From assembly GCF_900091585.1 (NCBI RefSeq), contig NZ_FMHT01000003.1, forward strand, positions 3,835,501-3,899,500: a DNA stretch of 64,000 nucleotides. The letters run 5' to 3'. The notes under the pieces were generated by a model. That model did no database searches. It was not told the DNA's origin and saw only the letters and a program-made list of their open reading frames with translations. Made by a program: the position numbers and the translations under genes. The stretch comes from Micromonospora nigra (GTDB lineage Bacteria; Actinomycetota; Actinomycetes; Mycobacteriales; Micromonosporaceae). Below, one piece after another: positions 35,079-42,638 of this stretch (the first letter of the stretch is position 1; each line of letters opens with the position of its first letter).

Positions 35079-36425
35079 TCAGGGCTGCCAGGAACCCTCG
35101 GTCTTGAAGTTGTGCCGGTACTCCAGCGTGCCCTTGTCGTCGGTAACGTCGAAGGCCAGCGTGCCCGCCCGCTTGCTGCCGGCGCGCAGGTTGGTGCCGG
35201 AGCTGAGCGGATCGCCGCAGCCGGCGAAGATGCCAGCCAGCCCGTTGGTCGTGGTGCCGTCGTCGGCCACCCACTCGAAGAAGAACGGATTGATCGAACT
35301 GGTGCCCGTGGTGATCGTGGCGGTCACCTCGGCGATCAGGTAGAGCCCCTTCTTCGGCTTCGGGGAGAAGGACAGGCAGCCCTCCTTGACGGTACGGAAG
35401 CTCGTCACCGTGATCTCGATCGTGCCCTTGTCGTCCTCGATGATCAGGGTGTCGCCGGGCTTCATGCCGAAGGTCTCGCCCTGCGTGGCCGGGCGGGAGG
35501 GCTCACCGCCGCGCGGGGTCGGGGCGTCGCCGGGCGCGTCACGGGCAGGGCCCGGGGTGGGAAGCGCCTCGGCGGCCTCGTTGGCAGCCCGGCCGGCGAC
35601 GAGGAGGGCGGCCACGCCGCCGGCGCAGCAGAGCAGCGCGACCACGACCGCCACGATCGCGATGATCAGGCCGGTCTTCTTCCCGCCCCCGCTCTTCGCG
35701 ACCGGCGGATAGCCCGGTGCACCCGCAGGCGGGTAGCCAGGGCCGGGGTGACCGGCCTGGGGAGGACCGGGCGGGTACGGGGCACCCGAGGTGGGCGGGT
35801 AGTGGGGGCCGCCGGAGGTCGGCGGGTAGTGCGGGGCACCCGAGGTGGGCGGGTACGGCGCACCCGAGGTAGGTGGGTGATGCGGGGCGCCCGAGGTCGG
35901 GGGTTGCGGTGCGCCCGACACCGGTCCCCACGGTTGCCCGGACACCGGGGGTTGCGGTGCGCCCGACACCGGTCCCCACGGTTGCCCGGACACCGGGGGT
36001 TGCGGTGCGCCGGACACCGGTCCCCACGGTTGCCCGGACACGGGGGGTTGCGGTGCGCCGGACACGGGCGGCGGGGGAGGGGCCCAGCGATCGTCCGGCG
36101 ACGGCGCGGCCCACGGGTCGTCGCCCTCGGCCGGCGACTGGGCGGCCGCCCAGGGGTCGCTCGGGGCATCGGTGGCCCACGGGTTGGCCTGGGCCCTGCC
36201 GGGGGCGGGCTGCCCGACCGGCGGCAGCGGCGTCCACGGATCCCCGGGCATCCCCGCCGTCGGTGCGGGCGGCTGGGCTGCCGGCGGCTGCGGTGCGCCG
36301 GACACGGGCGGCCGTGGTGCACCTGACGTCGGGGCACCCGAGGTGGGAGCGGCCGGCTGCGGCGGCGTCGGGGGGTGCGGCTGCTGCCCCGGGTGGGGCT
36401 GGTGGGGGTCCTGCGGGTGGCTCAC
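35079..36425 (-). CDS. proline-rich membrane protein with DUF4352-like extracellular domain
   Basis: A 448-residue protein. Residues 1-270 are Pro/Gly-rich and repetitive, with three 16-residue units (PPVSGQPWGPVSGAPQ) and several (P)TSGAPHYPP units. One transmembrane helix (about 280-305, LIIAIVAVVVALLCCAGG) precedes an extracellular domain with KKGLYLIAEVTATI and INPFFFEWVADDG, typical of DUF4352. GAGGAG lies just before the GTG at 36425, and a TAGCGT -10 box at 36464-36469 predicts a short leader. The tail is cytoplasmic. Function unknown. Confidence 0.7.
   Translation of the reverse strand: MSHPQDPHQPHPGQQPHPPTPPQPAAPTSGAPTSGAPRPPVSGAPQPPAAQPPAPTAGMPGDPWTPLPPVGQPAPGRAQANPWATDAPSDPWAAAQSPAEGDDPWAAPSPDDRWAPPPPPVSGAPQPPVSGQPWGPVSGAPQPPVSGQPWGPVSGAPQPPVSGQPWGPVSGAPQPPTSGAPHHPPTSGAPYPPTSGAPHYPPTSGGPHYPPTSGAPYPPGPPQAGHPGPGYPPAGAPGYPPVAKSGGGKKTGLIIAIVAVVVALLCCAGGVAALLVAGRAANEAAEALPTPGPARDAPGDAPTPRGGEPSRPATQGETFGMKPGDTLIIEDDKGTIEITVTSFRTVKEGCLSFSPKPKKGLYLIAEVTATITTGTSSINPFFFEWVADDGTTTNGLAGIFAGCGDPLSSGTNLRAGSKRAGTLAFDVTDDKGTLEYRHNFKTEGSWQP
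35899..36042. repeat. three tandem 48-bp coding repeats
   Basis: Three nearly identical 48-bp copies (35899-35946, 35947-35994, 35995-36042) and part of a fourth encode the 16-residue proline-rich unit of the DUF4352-like protein. The length keeps the frame, so copy number could vary without breaking the gene. Confidence 0.9.
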
Positions 36426-36516
36426 CGTGCTCCTCGACGTGTGGCGACAGCGCGAACCGCCTGACGCTACCGTGCGCCCCCGCCGCCTGGCGCCCGCCGT
36501 CGGGGGGAGGCGCGGG

Positions 36517-37173
36517 TCAGCCGAGCAGCAGCGCAGCGGCCGTACGGACAAGGGTGGCATCGACCGCGAACCGTCCGGCCACCACCGGCGGCGGGTCGAC
36601 CACGGGCGACTCGGCGAGACGGGCGGGGGCGATCCGGGCCAGGAACGTCCCGGCGTCGGGGTCGATCTCCACCAGAGCGTCGTGGAAGTCCAGCCAGGTG
36701 CCCACCAGCGGGTGCCAGACCTTGTAGACGGTCTCCTTGGCGCTGAACAGCACCGTCGGCCACGAGGTGCCCGCCGGCAGCCGGGCGCACCGGTCGTCCT
36801 CCTCCGGCAGGCAGATCAGCCGGCGGACGTCCGGCGTGAGGTCACGATGTCGTTCGGCGTCCAGGCCGACCGCCCGGACCTGTGCGGCCCGGGCCGCCGC
36901 CGCCGCACAGTAGCCACGGGTGTGGGTGATGGCCCCGACCACGCCCGCCGGCCACACCGGCGAGCGGTCCTCGGCGGAGGGCACGGCCACCGGGGGGAGG
37001 CCGAGGGCGCCCATCGCCCGGCGGGCGCAGACCCGACCGGCGGTGAAGTCGCGCCGCCGGCTCTCCACCGCGCGGGGGCTGAGGCAGTCCCGTTCGGCGG
37101 GAAGCAGGTCACCCGTCCAGTCGGCCGGGCCGGCCACCGCCACGGCCACCGCCGGGGGCAGCAGGTCATGCAC
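36517..37173 (-). CDS. 4'-phosphopantetheinyl transferase (Sfp/EntD type)
   Basis: A 218-residue enzyme that loads phosphopantetheine from CoA onto carrier proteins. It has SRRRDFTAGRVCARRAMGAL, AITHTRGYCAAA, the magnesium-binding AVGLDAERH and the signature FSAKETVYKVWHPL, and length fits the EntD-like group. GGGGAGG lies 5 nt before the GTG at 37173. It indicates that the organism makes polyketides, non-ribosomal peptides or siderophores, but no such synthase is in the window. The 231 bp to the next gene hold no other feature I can support. Confidence 0.9.
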   Translation of the reverse strand: MHDLLPPAVAVAVAGPADWTGDLLPAERDCLSPRAVESRRRDFTAGRVCARRAMGALGLPPVAVPSAEDRSPVWPAGVVGAITHTRGYCAAAAARAAQVRAVGLDAERHRDLTPDVRRLICLPEEDDRCARLPAGTSWPTVLFSAKETVYKVWHPLVGTWLDFHDALVEIDPDAGTFLARIAPARLAESPVVDPPPVVAGRFAVDATLVRTAAALLLG

Positions 37174-37404
37174 CGTGGCCTCCCCGGAGGTACGCCAAAC
37201 GGGCGTCGGCGGTCGGGCGTGACGCGTGCGGGTGGGTGGGGTGGGGCGACGGCGTCGGGGCGGCCATGGTTGGTCAACGTACCGCAACGATGTGACATCG
37301 GAGGGTCCGTGGACGCTGTAGGCGTCGTTACCAGCAGTGCGGCGATCGGTCGCTGTCGACGGACGGTGTCCACCCGGGACCGGGCGGGCCGGGAGGGAAG
37401 AGCG

Positions 37405-37686
37405 ATGGCGGCGGATCGTTCGGAGGGCGGCGCGGCTCGGCCCGGTGACCACGCCCCGCTGACCCCCGGCTGGGCGTGCGACACCTGCGGCGAGGAGTGG
37501 CCCTGCGCCCCGAAGCGTGACCTGTTGCTGGCGGAGTACCGGCGGGACCGGGCGATGCTCAGCGTCTACCTGGGCGCGTGCCTGGCCGCCGCGACCCAGG
37601 ACCTGCACGTCGGGGGTCCGGCCACGGTCACCTGTCTCCAGCAGCGGTTCATCGGCTGGCTACCCCGGCGGGCGAAGGGCTTCTGA
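37405..37686 (+). CDS. small Cys-containing actinobacterial protein
   Basis: A 93-residue soluble protein with PGWACDTCGEEWPCAPKRD, a CxxC pair and a third Cys that might bind metal, followed by the helical segment LLLAEYRRDRAMLSVYL and ending TCLQQRFIGWLPRRAKGF. GGGAGGGAAGAG stands just before the ATG at 37405. Proteins of this type are sometimes labelled flavin reductase, but no flavin-binding fold could fit in this length. Function unknown. Confidence 0.65.
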   Translation: MAADRSEGGAARPGDHAPLTPGWACDTCGEEWPCAPKRDLLLAEYRRDRAMLSVYLGACLAAATQDLHVGGPATVTCLQQRFIGWLPRRAKGF

Positions 37687-37734
37687 GTCGGTACGCGGGT
37701 GGGCGGACGGCCGCCTGCCGTCCGCCCCGCATCG

Positions 37735-38388
37735 TCAGTACGCGTGGGTGACCGTGATCGTGACGTTGGAGCAGGAGTTGGCGAGGCTCGTCAGGGTGTT
37801 CTTCTCGGCGCTGTTGACGCTGAGCCGCCACCGGGTCTTCACCGCCGCCCACTCGCCCACGTAGCGGCACCGCTGGTTCGTCGGCAGCCACTCCGCCGGG
37901 TCCTGGTCCCCCTTGGCCTGGTTGACGTTGTCGGTGACGGCGACCAGGGAACGGACGTCGCCCAGGTCGTTGGCGAACGCCTGGCGGCGTGAGGTGGTCC
38001 AGTTCCGCGCCCCCGAGTCCCATGCCTCGGCCAGCGGCACCAGGTGGTCGATGTCCAGGTCGGACGGCTGGGTCCAGTAGACGTTGTCGTAGTACGAGTA
38101 CCAGCGCCCGCCGGTGAGGTAGCAGCCGGAGCCGACACTCGGGCGGGTGGTGGCCTCGGCGATGAGCACCTCGTACCGCGTGTTGCAGCCGTCTCGGTCG
38201 GCGTCGATCCAGTGGGGGAAGAGGTCCCGGCTGTAGCCGGTGCGGACCTCGGTGGACACCGGCAGGTTGGCGACGAGGGTGCGCAGCGGCACCGAGATGG
38301 TGGCGGCGTGGGCGGGGGCGGCGCCGCCGAGTGCGGCGGCGGTCACGGCGGCCAGCAGGCCACCGATCCAGCGGAGGGGGCGGGTCAT
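37735..38388 (-). CDS. secreted HNH-type nuclease (DUF1524-like)
   Basis: A 217-residue secreted protein. A signal peptide ends at about residue 28 (GAAPAHAA). The mature part has DRDGCNTRYEVLI, then the nuclease motif DLDIDHLVPLAEAWDSGARNW, NDLGDVRSLVAVTDNVNQAKGDQDPAEW and WAAVKTRW, the pattern of extracellular HNH/DUF1524 nucleases. The paired cysteines could form disulfides outside the cell. GGAG is 7 nt before the ATG at 38388. It may degrade external DNA or RNA for nutrients or act on competitors. Confidence 0.83.
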   Translation of the reverse strand: MTRPLRWIGGLLAAVTAAALGGAAPAHAATISVPLRTLVANLPVSTEVRTGYSRDLFPHWIDADRDGCNTRYEVLIAEATTRPSVGSGCYLTGGRWYSYYDNVYWTQPSDLDIDHLVPLAEAWDSGARNWTTSRRQAFANDLGDVRSLVAVTDNVNQAKGDQDPAEWLPTNQRCRYVGEWAAVKTRWRLSVNSAEKNTLTSLANSCSNVTITVTHAY

Positions 38389-38669
38389 CGCGGGACTCCA
38401 TCTGTCGGGTGGGTGTGACGACAGTGCAGTGGCGCCGGGTGTTGGCGGATTCGCCTCCGGGTGACCGGAAAGCGAAATCAATCGATACGATGGGGGAACT
38501 GGTGGCCCGGTGGCAAGAGGCTCCGTGGCGGGTGTGGTGCGCTGTCCGTCCGGGCCCCTCGCGATCGCCTCGCGGCGCAAAGTGCGCGAAAGGGCACCGA
38601 GCGGTGACCGTCGGACGGGCACCGTCCGACCGGGCGCGGATCGTCGGAAATCTGACCCGCGCCGCCCCG

Positions 38670-38698
38670 TTGTGCCTCTGGTCGAGGCTGGCTAAGCT
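38670..38698 (+). promoter_or_regulatory. predicted sigma-70-type promoter of a candidate small RNA
   Basis: TTGTGC (38670-38675), 17 bases, TAAGCT (38693-38698). Spacing is ideal and the start site would be near 38705, directly before a strong hairpin. Confidence 0.5.
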
Positions 38699-38704
38699 TC
38701 AGGT

Positions 38705-38762
38705 GCGCGCCCCAATCGCCCGCTTCCCCCGTGGCAGGCGATCGGGGCGCGTCTTACTTTTC
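38705..38762 (+). ncRNA. candidate small RNA
   Basis: From the predicted start near 38705, CGCGCCCCAATCGCC (38706-38720) can pair with GGCGATCGGGGCGCG (38737-38751) at 14 of 15 positions, leaving a 16-base loop with CCCCC, followed by the U-rich stretch TCTTACTTTT. This is the minimal layout of a terminated small RNA. No open frame of note lies inside. It could instead be an orphan terminator. Confidence 0.4.
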
Positions 38763-38763
38763 G

Positions 38764-38801
38764 CGAAGGGCCCGCACGCCGGTCGGCGTACTGGCCCTTC
38801 G
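38764..38801 (-). terminator. compound hairpin 3' of the mannosyltransferase
   Basis: CGAAGGGCC (38764-38772) pairs with GGCCCTTCG (38793-38801); inside it ACGCCG pairs with CGGCGT. It lies 57 bp past the mannosyltransferase stop. There is no U-run in either direction. Confidence 0.45.
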
Positions 38802-38857
38802 TGCTGTCACCCACGTGGCGACGGCGGTCCGGCGGGTGGCCCGCCGGGACCGTCGCG

Positions 38858-40594
38858 TCAGATCCAGCGGCCGTCGAGCCACATCCGCGCCGACCACTCC
38901 GCGTACGGCAGCAGGGTGCCGACGAAGACCGGATAGAAGTACGCGAAGCAGAGCGCCACCAGCGACACGTACGCCCCGGCGATCACCCCGCCGACCAGCC
39001 GGCGGTCCCGGGTCGCCTGTTCGTCCACGACGGCGGCCGGGCCGTCCGGCGGCCCCGCCGGCGACACGATCGCCCCGAGCACGTAGACCACGGCCAGCAC
39101 CAGGAACGGCAGGGCGGGCGCGGCGTAGAAGGAGAACATCGTGCGCCCCTGGAGGGCGAACCAGAACCAGGGCAGCAGGCCGGCGGCCACCGGCAGCAGG
39201 ATCGCCCCGGCGCGCCAGTCCCGCCGGGCCAGGCCCAGCCAGGCCACCGCCGCCAACGCCGGCAGGAACGACCACCACAGCAGCGGGGTGCCGAGCAGCA
39301 GGATCTCCGCCGCGCAGCTGGACGCCCCGCACGACCCGTCGCCCGACCAGTAGAACGCCACCGGCCGACCCAGCAGCAACCACTGCCACGGCCAGGACTG
39401 GTACTTGTGCGAGTCGTCGAGCTGGTTGTGGAAGCCCAGCGCGGCGGAGTGGTATTCCCACAGGTTGCCCAGTGCGCCGATCACCGGCGTGTCGCTCAGC
39501 CCGGAGTTCGGATAGCGCTCGGCGAGCCGGTAGTAGCCGTCGTCGCCGAGCAGCCAGCCCGACCAGGTGGCCACGTAGGTGACCGCGATCAGCACGCCGG
39601 CCAGCACCAGCCAGGGCACCTCGTCGAGAAGGGTGTCCCGCCACGGGCGGCGTACCCCGGCCGAGCGGCGGACGCCGACCTGCCACAGCACGGCCAGCAG
39701 GGCGAACGCCGGCACGAAGTACAGGGCGCTCCACTTCACCGCGAAGGCGCAGCCCAGCAGTACCCCCGTCGCCAGCCGCCACCAGGGCCACGTACGCCAG
39801 CCGCCGGCCGGACGCCCGGCCCGGCCCGGCGCCGTGGGGTCGAGGCCCGCGTCGAGCGCCCGGGCCCACCGCCGTCGGCTGGCGTCCCGGTCGAGCACGA
39901 GGGCACCGAACGCGGCCAGCACGAAGAAGAGCAGGAAGATGTCCAGCAGTGCGGTGCGCGACAGCACCAGGTGGAAGCCGTCCAGCGCGAGCAGCAGACC
40001 CGCCGCGCAGCCCAGCACCGTCGAGTGGAACAGCCGGCGTCCGATTCGCACCAGCAGCAGCACCGACAGGGTGCCGATCAGCGCCGCCGAGAAGCGCCAG
40101 CCGAACTCCGGCGCGGTGGTCGTCAGGGCGCCGGGCACCGAGATGCCGTGCTCGGCGTCGGAGTAGCCGAAGGCCCACTCGCCGAGCCCGATGAGCCACT
40201 TGCCCAGCGGCGGGTGGACGACGTACGACGGGCCGCCGTCCTTGTAGTTCCACTCGACGCCCTTGTCGACCAGCCCCCAGGCGTCCCGCGCGTAGTAGAC
40301 CTCGTCGAAGATCTTGCCCGGTGGGTGGCTCAGCCCGACGAACCGCAGGATCGCCGCGACGGCCACCACGAAGCCGGTGGCCAGCCAGGAGCGGCCGTCC
40401 AGGCGGGCGTCGACGGTGGCCAGCCGGCGGCGTACCACCCCGGCCACCCCGCCTCCGGCCGGGCCGGCACCGGCGGAAGAACCCCCGGCCACGCCGCCAC
40501 CGGCACCGGGAGAACCCCCGGGCCCGTCGCCCGGCGGCTGCTGCGCCGCCGGCTCGCCCGCGCTCGCGCTCTGTGCTGTCGACGCACTCGTCAC
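38858..40594 (-). CDS. dolichyl-phosphate-mannose--protein mannosyltransferase (PMT)
   Basis: A 578-residue polytopic enzyme that transfers mannose from polyprenyl phosphate to Ser/Thr of secreted proteins. About 55 disordered Gly/Ala/Pro residues come first, then the PMT domain with the acidic pair in KIFDEVYYARDAW, VHPPLGKWLIGLGEW, LLALDGFHLVLSRTALLD and roughly eleven helices, and a C-terminal PMT_4TMC region with HNQLDDSHKYQSWPWQW. TACGAT (40601-40606) ends 6 nt before the GTG at 40594. It is divergent from rsmI, as in mycobacteria (Rv1002c/Rv1003). Confidence 0.93.
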   Translation of the reverse strand: MTSASTAQSASAGEPAAQQPPGDGPGGSPGAGGGVAGGSSAGAGPAGGGVAGVVRRRLATVDARLDGRSWLATGFVVAVAAILRFVGLSHPPGKIFDEVYYARDAWGLVDKGVEWNYKDGGPSYVVHPPLGKWLIGLGEWAFGYSDAEHGISVPGALTTTAPEFGWRFSAALIGTLSVLLLVRIGRRLFHSTVLGCAAGLLLALDGFHLVLSRTALLDIFLLFFVLAAFGALVLDRDASRRRWARALDAGLDPTAPGRAGRPAGGWRTWPWWRLATGVLLGCAFAVKWSALYFVPAFALLAVLWQVGVRRSAGVRRPWRDTLLDEVPWLVLAGVLIAVTYVATWSGWLLGDDGYYRLAERYPNSGLSDTPVIGALGNLWEYHSAALGFHNQLDDSHKYQSWPWQWLLLGRPVAFYWSGDGSCGASSCAAEILLLGTPLLWWSFLPALAAVAWLGLARRDWRAGAILLPVAAGLLPWFWFALQGRTMFSFYAAPALPFLVLAVVYVLGAIVSPAGPPDGPAAVVDEQATRDRRLVGGVIAGAYVSLVALCFAYFYPVFVGTLLPYAEWSARMWLDGRWI

Positions 40595-40600
40595 CCGGCG

Positions 40601-40610
40601 ATCGTAGGCT
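40601..40610. promoter_or_regulatory. overlapping divergent -10 boxes (mannosyltransferase and rsmI leader)
   Basis: TACGAT on the minus strand (40601-40606) and TAGGCT on the plus strand (40605-40610) share two bases. Each ends 6 nt from a GTG codon, at 40594 and 40617. Simultaneous occupancy by two polymerases appears impossible. Confidence 0.65.
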
Positions 40611-40616
40611 GAGAAG

Positions 40617-40664
40617 GTGCCCGGTGGCGTCCACCGTCCCCGATACCGGTACGAACGTCGATGA
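40617..40664 (+). CDS. 15-codon leaderless leader peptide before rsmI
   Basis: GTG at 40617, 6 nt after TAGGCT, opens a frame encoding VPGGVHRPRYRYERR that stops with TGA at 40662-40664. The stop overlaps an ATG (ATGA). The GGAG used by rsmI lies right after it. The basic, Arg/Tyr-rich sequence gives no functional hint. Confidence 0.4.
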   Translation: MPGGVHRPRYRYERR

Positions 40665-40678
40665 AGGAGTGCCGATCC

Positions 40679-41527
40679 GTGGGTGACATGTCCGATAACG
40701 GAGGATTGGTTCTCCTGGGTGCGCCGCTCGGCAACCCCGCCGACGCCTCGACCCGCCTCCGGGAGGTGCTCGCCGTCGCCGACGTGGTGGCCGCCGAGGA
40801 CACCCGCCGGCTCACCCGGCTCGCCCGGGACCTCGACGTGACGATCCCCGGCCGGATCGTCTCCTACTTCGAGGGCAACGAGGAACGACGTACCCCCGAA
40901 CTGGTCGACGTGCTCGCCGCCGGATACCAGGTCGCGCTGGTCACCGACGGCGGCATGCCCAGCGTCTCCGACCCCGGCTACCGGCTGGTCCGGGCGGCAC
41001 TCGACGCCGGCGTGCCGGTCACCGCCGCCCCGGGCCCCAGCGCGGTGACCACCGCCCTGGCGCTGTCCGGGCTGCCCTGCGACCGGTTCTGCTTCGAGGG
41101 GTTCCTGCCGCGCACCCCGGGTGCCCGCCGCGCCCGGCTGCGCGCCCTCGCCACCGAGGAACGCACCCTCGTGCTGTTCGAGGCGCCGCACCGGGTGGCG
41201 GCGGCGCTGGCTGACCTGGCCGCTGCGTTCGGCGACGACCGGCCCGCCGCGCTCTGCCGCGAACTGACCAAGACGTACGAGGAGGTGCTCCGCCGCCCCC
41301 TCGGGTACCTGGCCCGCTGGGCCGCGGAGGGGCAGCCGCGCGGCGAGATCACCCTCGTGGTGGCCGGTGCCCCGGCGGCTGCCGCCGAGCGACCCGACGA
41401 CGACACGCTGCGCGCGGCGGTCGCCGCCCGCGAGGCCGCCGGCCTGACCCGCCGCGACGCGATCACCGAGGTCGCCACCGAGTACGACCTGCGCCGCCGC
41501 GACGTCTACACGATCGTCCACGCCTGA
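40679..41527 (+). CDS. rsmI: 16S rRNA (cytidine(1402)-2'-O)-methyltransferase
   Basis: A 282-residue tetrapyrrole-methylase-fold enzyme that 2'-O-methylates C1402 in the decoding centre. Motifs: LVLLGAPLGNPADAS, ADVVAAEDTRRL, GGMPSVSDPGYRLV and APGPSAVTTALALSGLP, with FEGFLPR and FEAPHRVAAAL further on. AGGAG lies 9 nt before GTG 40679, which is preferred over ATG 40661 and ATG 40688. The gene is preceded by a short leader frame and shares a divergent promoter region with the mannosyltransferase. Confidence 0.92.
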   Translation: MGDMSDNGGLVLLGAPLGNPADASTRLREVLAVADVVAAEDTRRLTRLARDLDVTIPGRIVSYFEGNEERRTPELVDVLAAGYQVALVTDGGMPSVSDPGYRLVRAALDAGVPVTAAPGPSAVTTALALSGLPCDRFCFEGFLPRTPGARRARLRALATEERTLVLFEAPHRVAAALADLAAAFGDDRPAALCRELTKTYEEVLRRPLGYLARWAAEGQPRGEITLVVAGAPAAAAERPDDDTLRAAVAAREAAGLTRRDAITEVATEYDLRRRDVYTIVHA

Positions 41528-41598
41528 GCGCCCCCCGCACCGAACGAGCGGCGGCCCGGATCGGGCGCGCAGCCCCGGCGGCGGTCACCTGGCGGCCG

Positions 41599-42489
41599 TC
41601 ACCAGGCGGCGGCGAGGAAACCGGCGGTGATCAGCAGGGGAGCCGTCACCGCGACCCCCACCGCCCAGCGGCGGTGCCGGGGGTCCGGCAGTCGGGTGGC
41701 CCCCGTCGCGCGGGCCACCCCGACCCCGCAGCCCACCACCGCCAACAGGCCGAGCAGCCAGCGCAGGTGGGCCCCGGCCCCGTCGTCGGCGTACGCGGTG
41801 CCGCCGTCCGGGCCGGTCATCCGCGCCGCCAGCCGCGCCCCCGGGACCGCCCGGTCACCCGGCACGCCGCTGACCCGCACCCCGTGTGCCAGGAAACCGT
41901 CGTCGGCGGCCCGGAAGATGCCCCGGCACCGCTGGGTCAGCCCACCCCCGGAGCAGTCCAGCACCACCACCGTGCCCGGCCGGGCGTGCCCCACCGCGAT
42001 CCAGAACGGTTCGGCGCTGACCCAGGAGAAGAACGCCCCGGCCAGGCTCAGCGCCAGCAGGGCGGCCAGACCGCGTACCGGCTCCGGTGGGTGGGTCGCC
42101 CGTCGCGGCCGGACCCGTCGTGGCAGCCACCGCCGCCACCGGTCGGTCCCGGTGCGTGTCTCCTCGCGAACCGGGGTGCCGTCCCAGTGCACCTCCTCGA
42201 TGGGCGCCCAGAACACGCCACCGTCGTCGTCCGGCGTACCCACCTCCCCACCACGGTCGCGGCGCACGCGCAGCGGCACCCGACGGGGCAGGGCGTCGAC
42301 CGGCGCGCCCGTCGTCGGCTCCACCCGCGTCGCCGGGCCCGCCGCGTCGGGCGGCTGCCCCGGCGGGGCGGGCACCGCCCGGGGGTGGGGGGCCACCGCG
42401 CCGGACCGCGCCGGGTCGGGGCACCCGTCGGTGGGAAAGGGCCCGCCCTCGTGGTCCGGGGCGGCTCGTCTGCCAGTCACGGATGTCAT
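41599..42489 (-). CDS. hypothetical membrane protein
   Basis: A 296-residue protein. The first 150 residues are Pro/Arg-rich and disordered. A transmembrane helix follows (about 165-185, [16 protein letters not shown]), then an extracytoplasmic loop with two cysteines ([19 protein letters not shown]), and two C-terminal helices (about 245-265 and 275-296). The ATG at 42489 lacks a clear ribosome site and is uncertain. It faces the convergent rsmI gene with 71 bp between the stops. I do not recognise the family. Confidence 0.6.
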   Translation of the reverse strand: MTSVTGRRAAPDHEGGPFPTDGCPDPARSGAVAPHPRAVPAPPGQPPDAAGPATRVEPTTGAPVDALPRRVPLRVRRDRGGEVGTPDDDGGVFWAPIEEVHWDGTPVREETRTGTDRWRRWLPRRVRPRRATHPPEPVRGLAALLALSLAGAFFSWVSAEPFWIAVGHARPGTVVVLDCSGGGLTQRCRGIFRAADDGFLAHGVRVSGVPGDRAVPGARLAARMTGPDGGTAYADDGAGAHLRWLLGLLAVVGCGVGVARATGATRLPDPRHRRWAVGVAVTAPLLITAGFLAAAW

Positions 42490-42638
42490 TGCACACCGTG
42501 ACCGGAGCGCGGCAGGGCAGGTCACGCCGCGTGTCGGCGACAAATCGGACCAGCTCGCGGGGGTGGTCGACCGCATCGCCGGCCCGTTGGGCCTGTTGGT
42601 TCGCAGCCGCCCGGCACGGGTCACTAGGCTTGCTGGTC

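Larger units (their letters stand above)
38389..38857. other. 469-bp gene-free region with several hairpins
   Basis: No protein gene is convincing here. It contains a 9-bp perfect hairpin (38610-38630), a good promoter (38670-38698) followed at once by a strong hairpin (38706-38751), and a second compound hairpin (38764-38801) downstream of the mannosyltransferase stop. Confidence 0.6.

Noticed and set aside
36517..37173. Sign of a biosynthetic gene cluster
   Set aside because: A phosphopantetheinyl transferase alone does not define a cluster; no polyketide or peptide synthase is in the window.
38705..38801. 6C RNA motif
   Set aside because: That RNA needs two stem-loops each with a run of six cytosines; only one loop here has a C-run, of five.
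38331..38936. A 201-codon plus-strand frame before the mannosyltransferase
   Set aside because: No ribosome site, no recognisable domain, strongly biased composition, and it overlaps the hairpin region.
38858..41521. Extension of the mannosyltransferase frame to 41521
   Set aside because: The extra part is antisense to rsmI; the GTG at 40594 with a -10 box 6 nt upstream is the better start.
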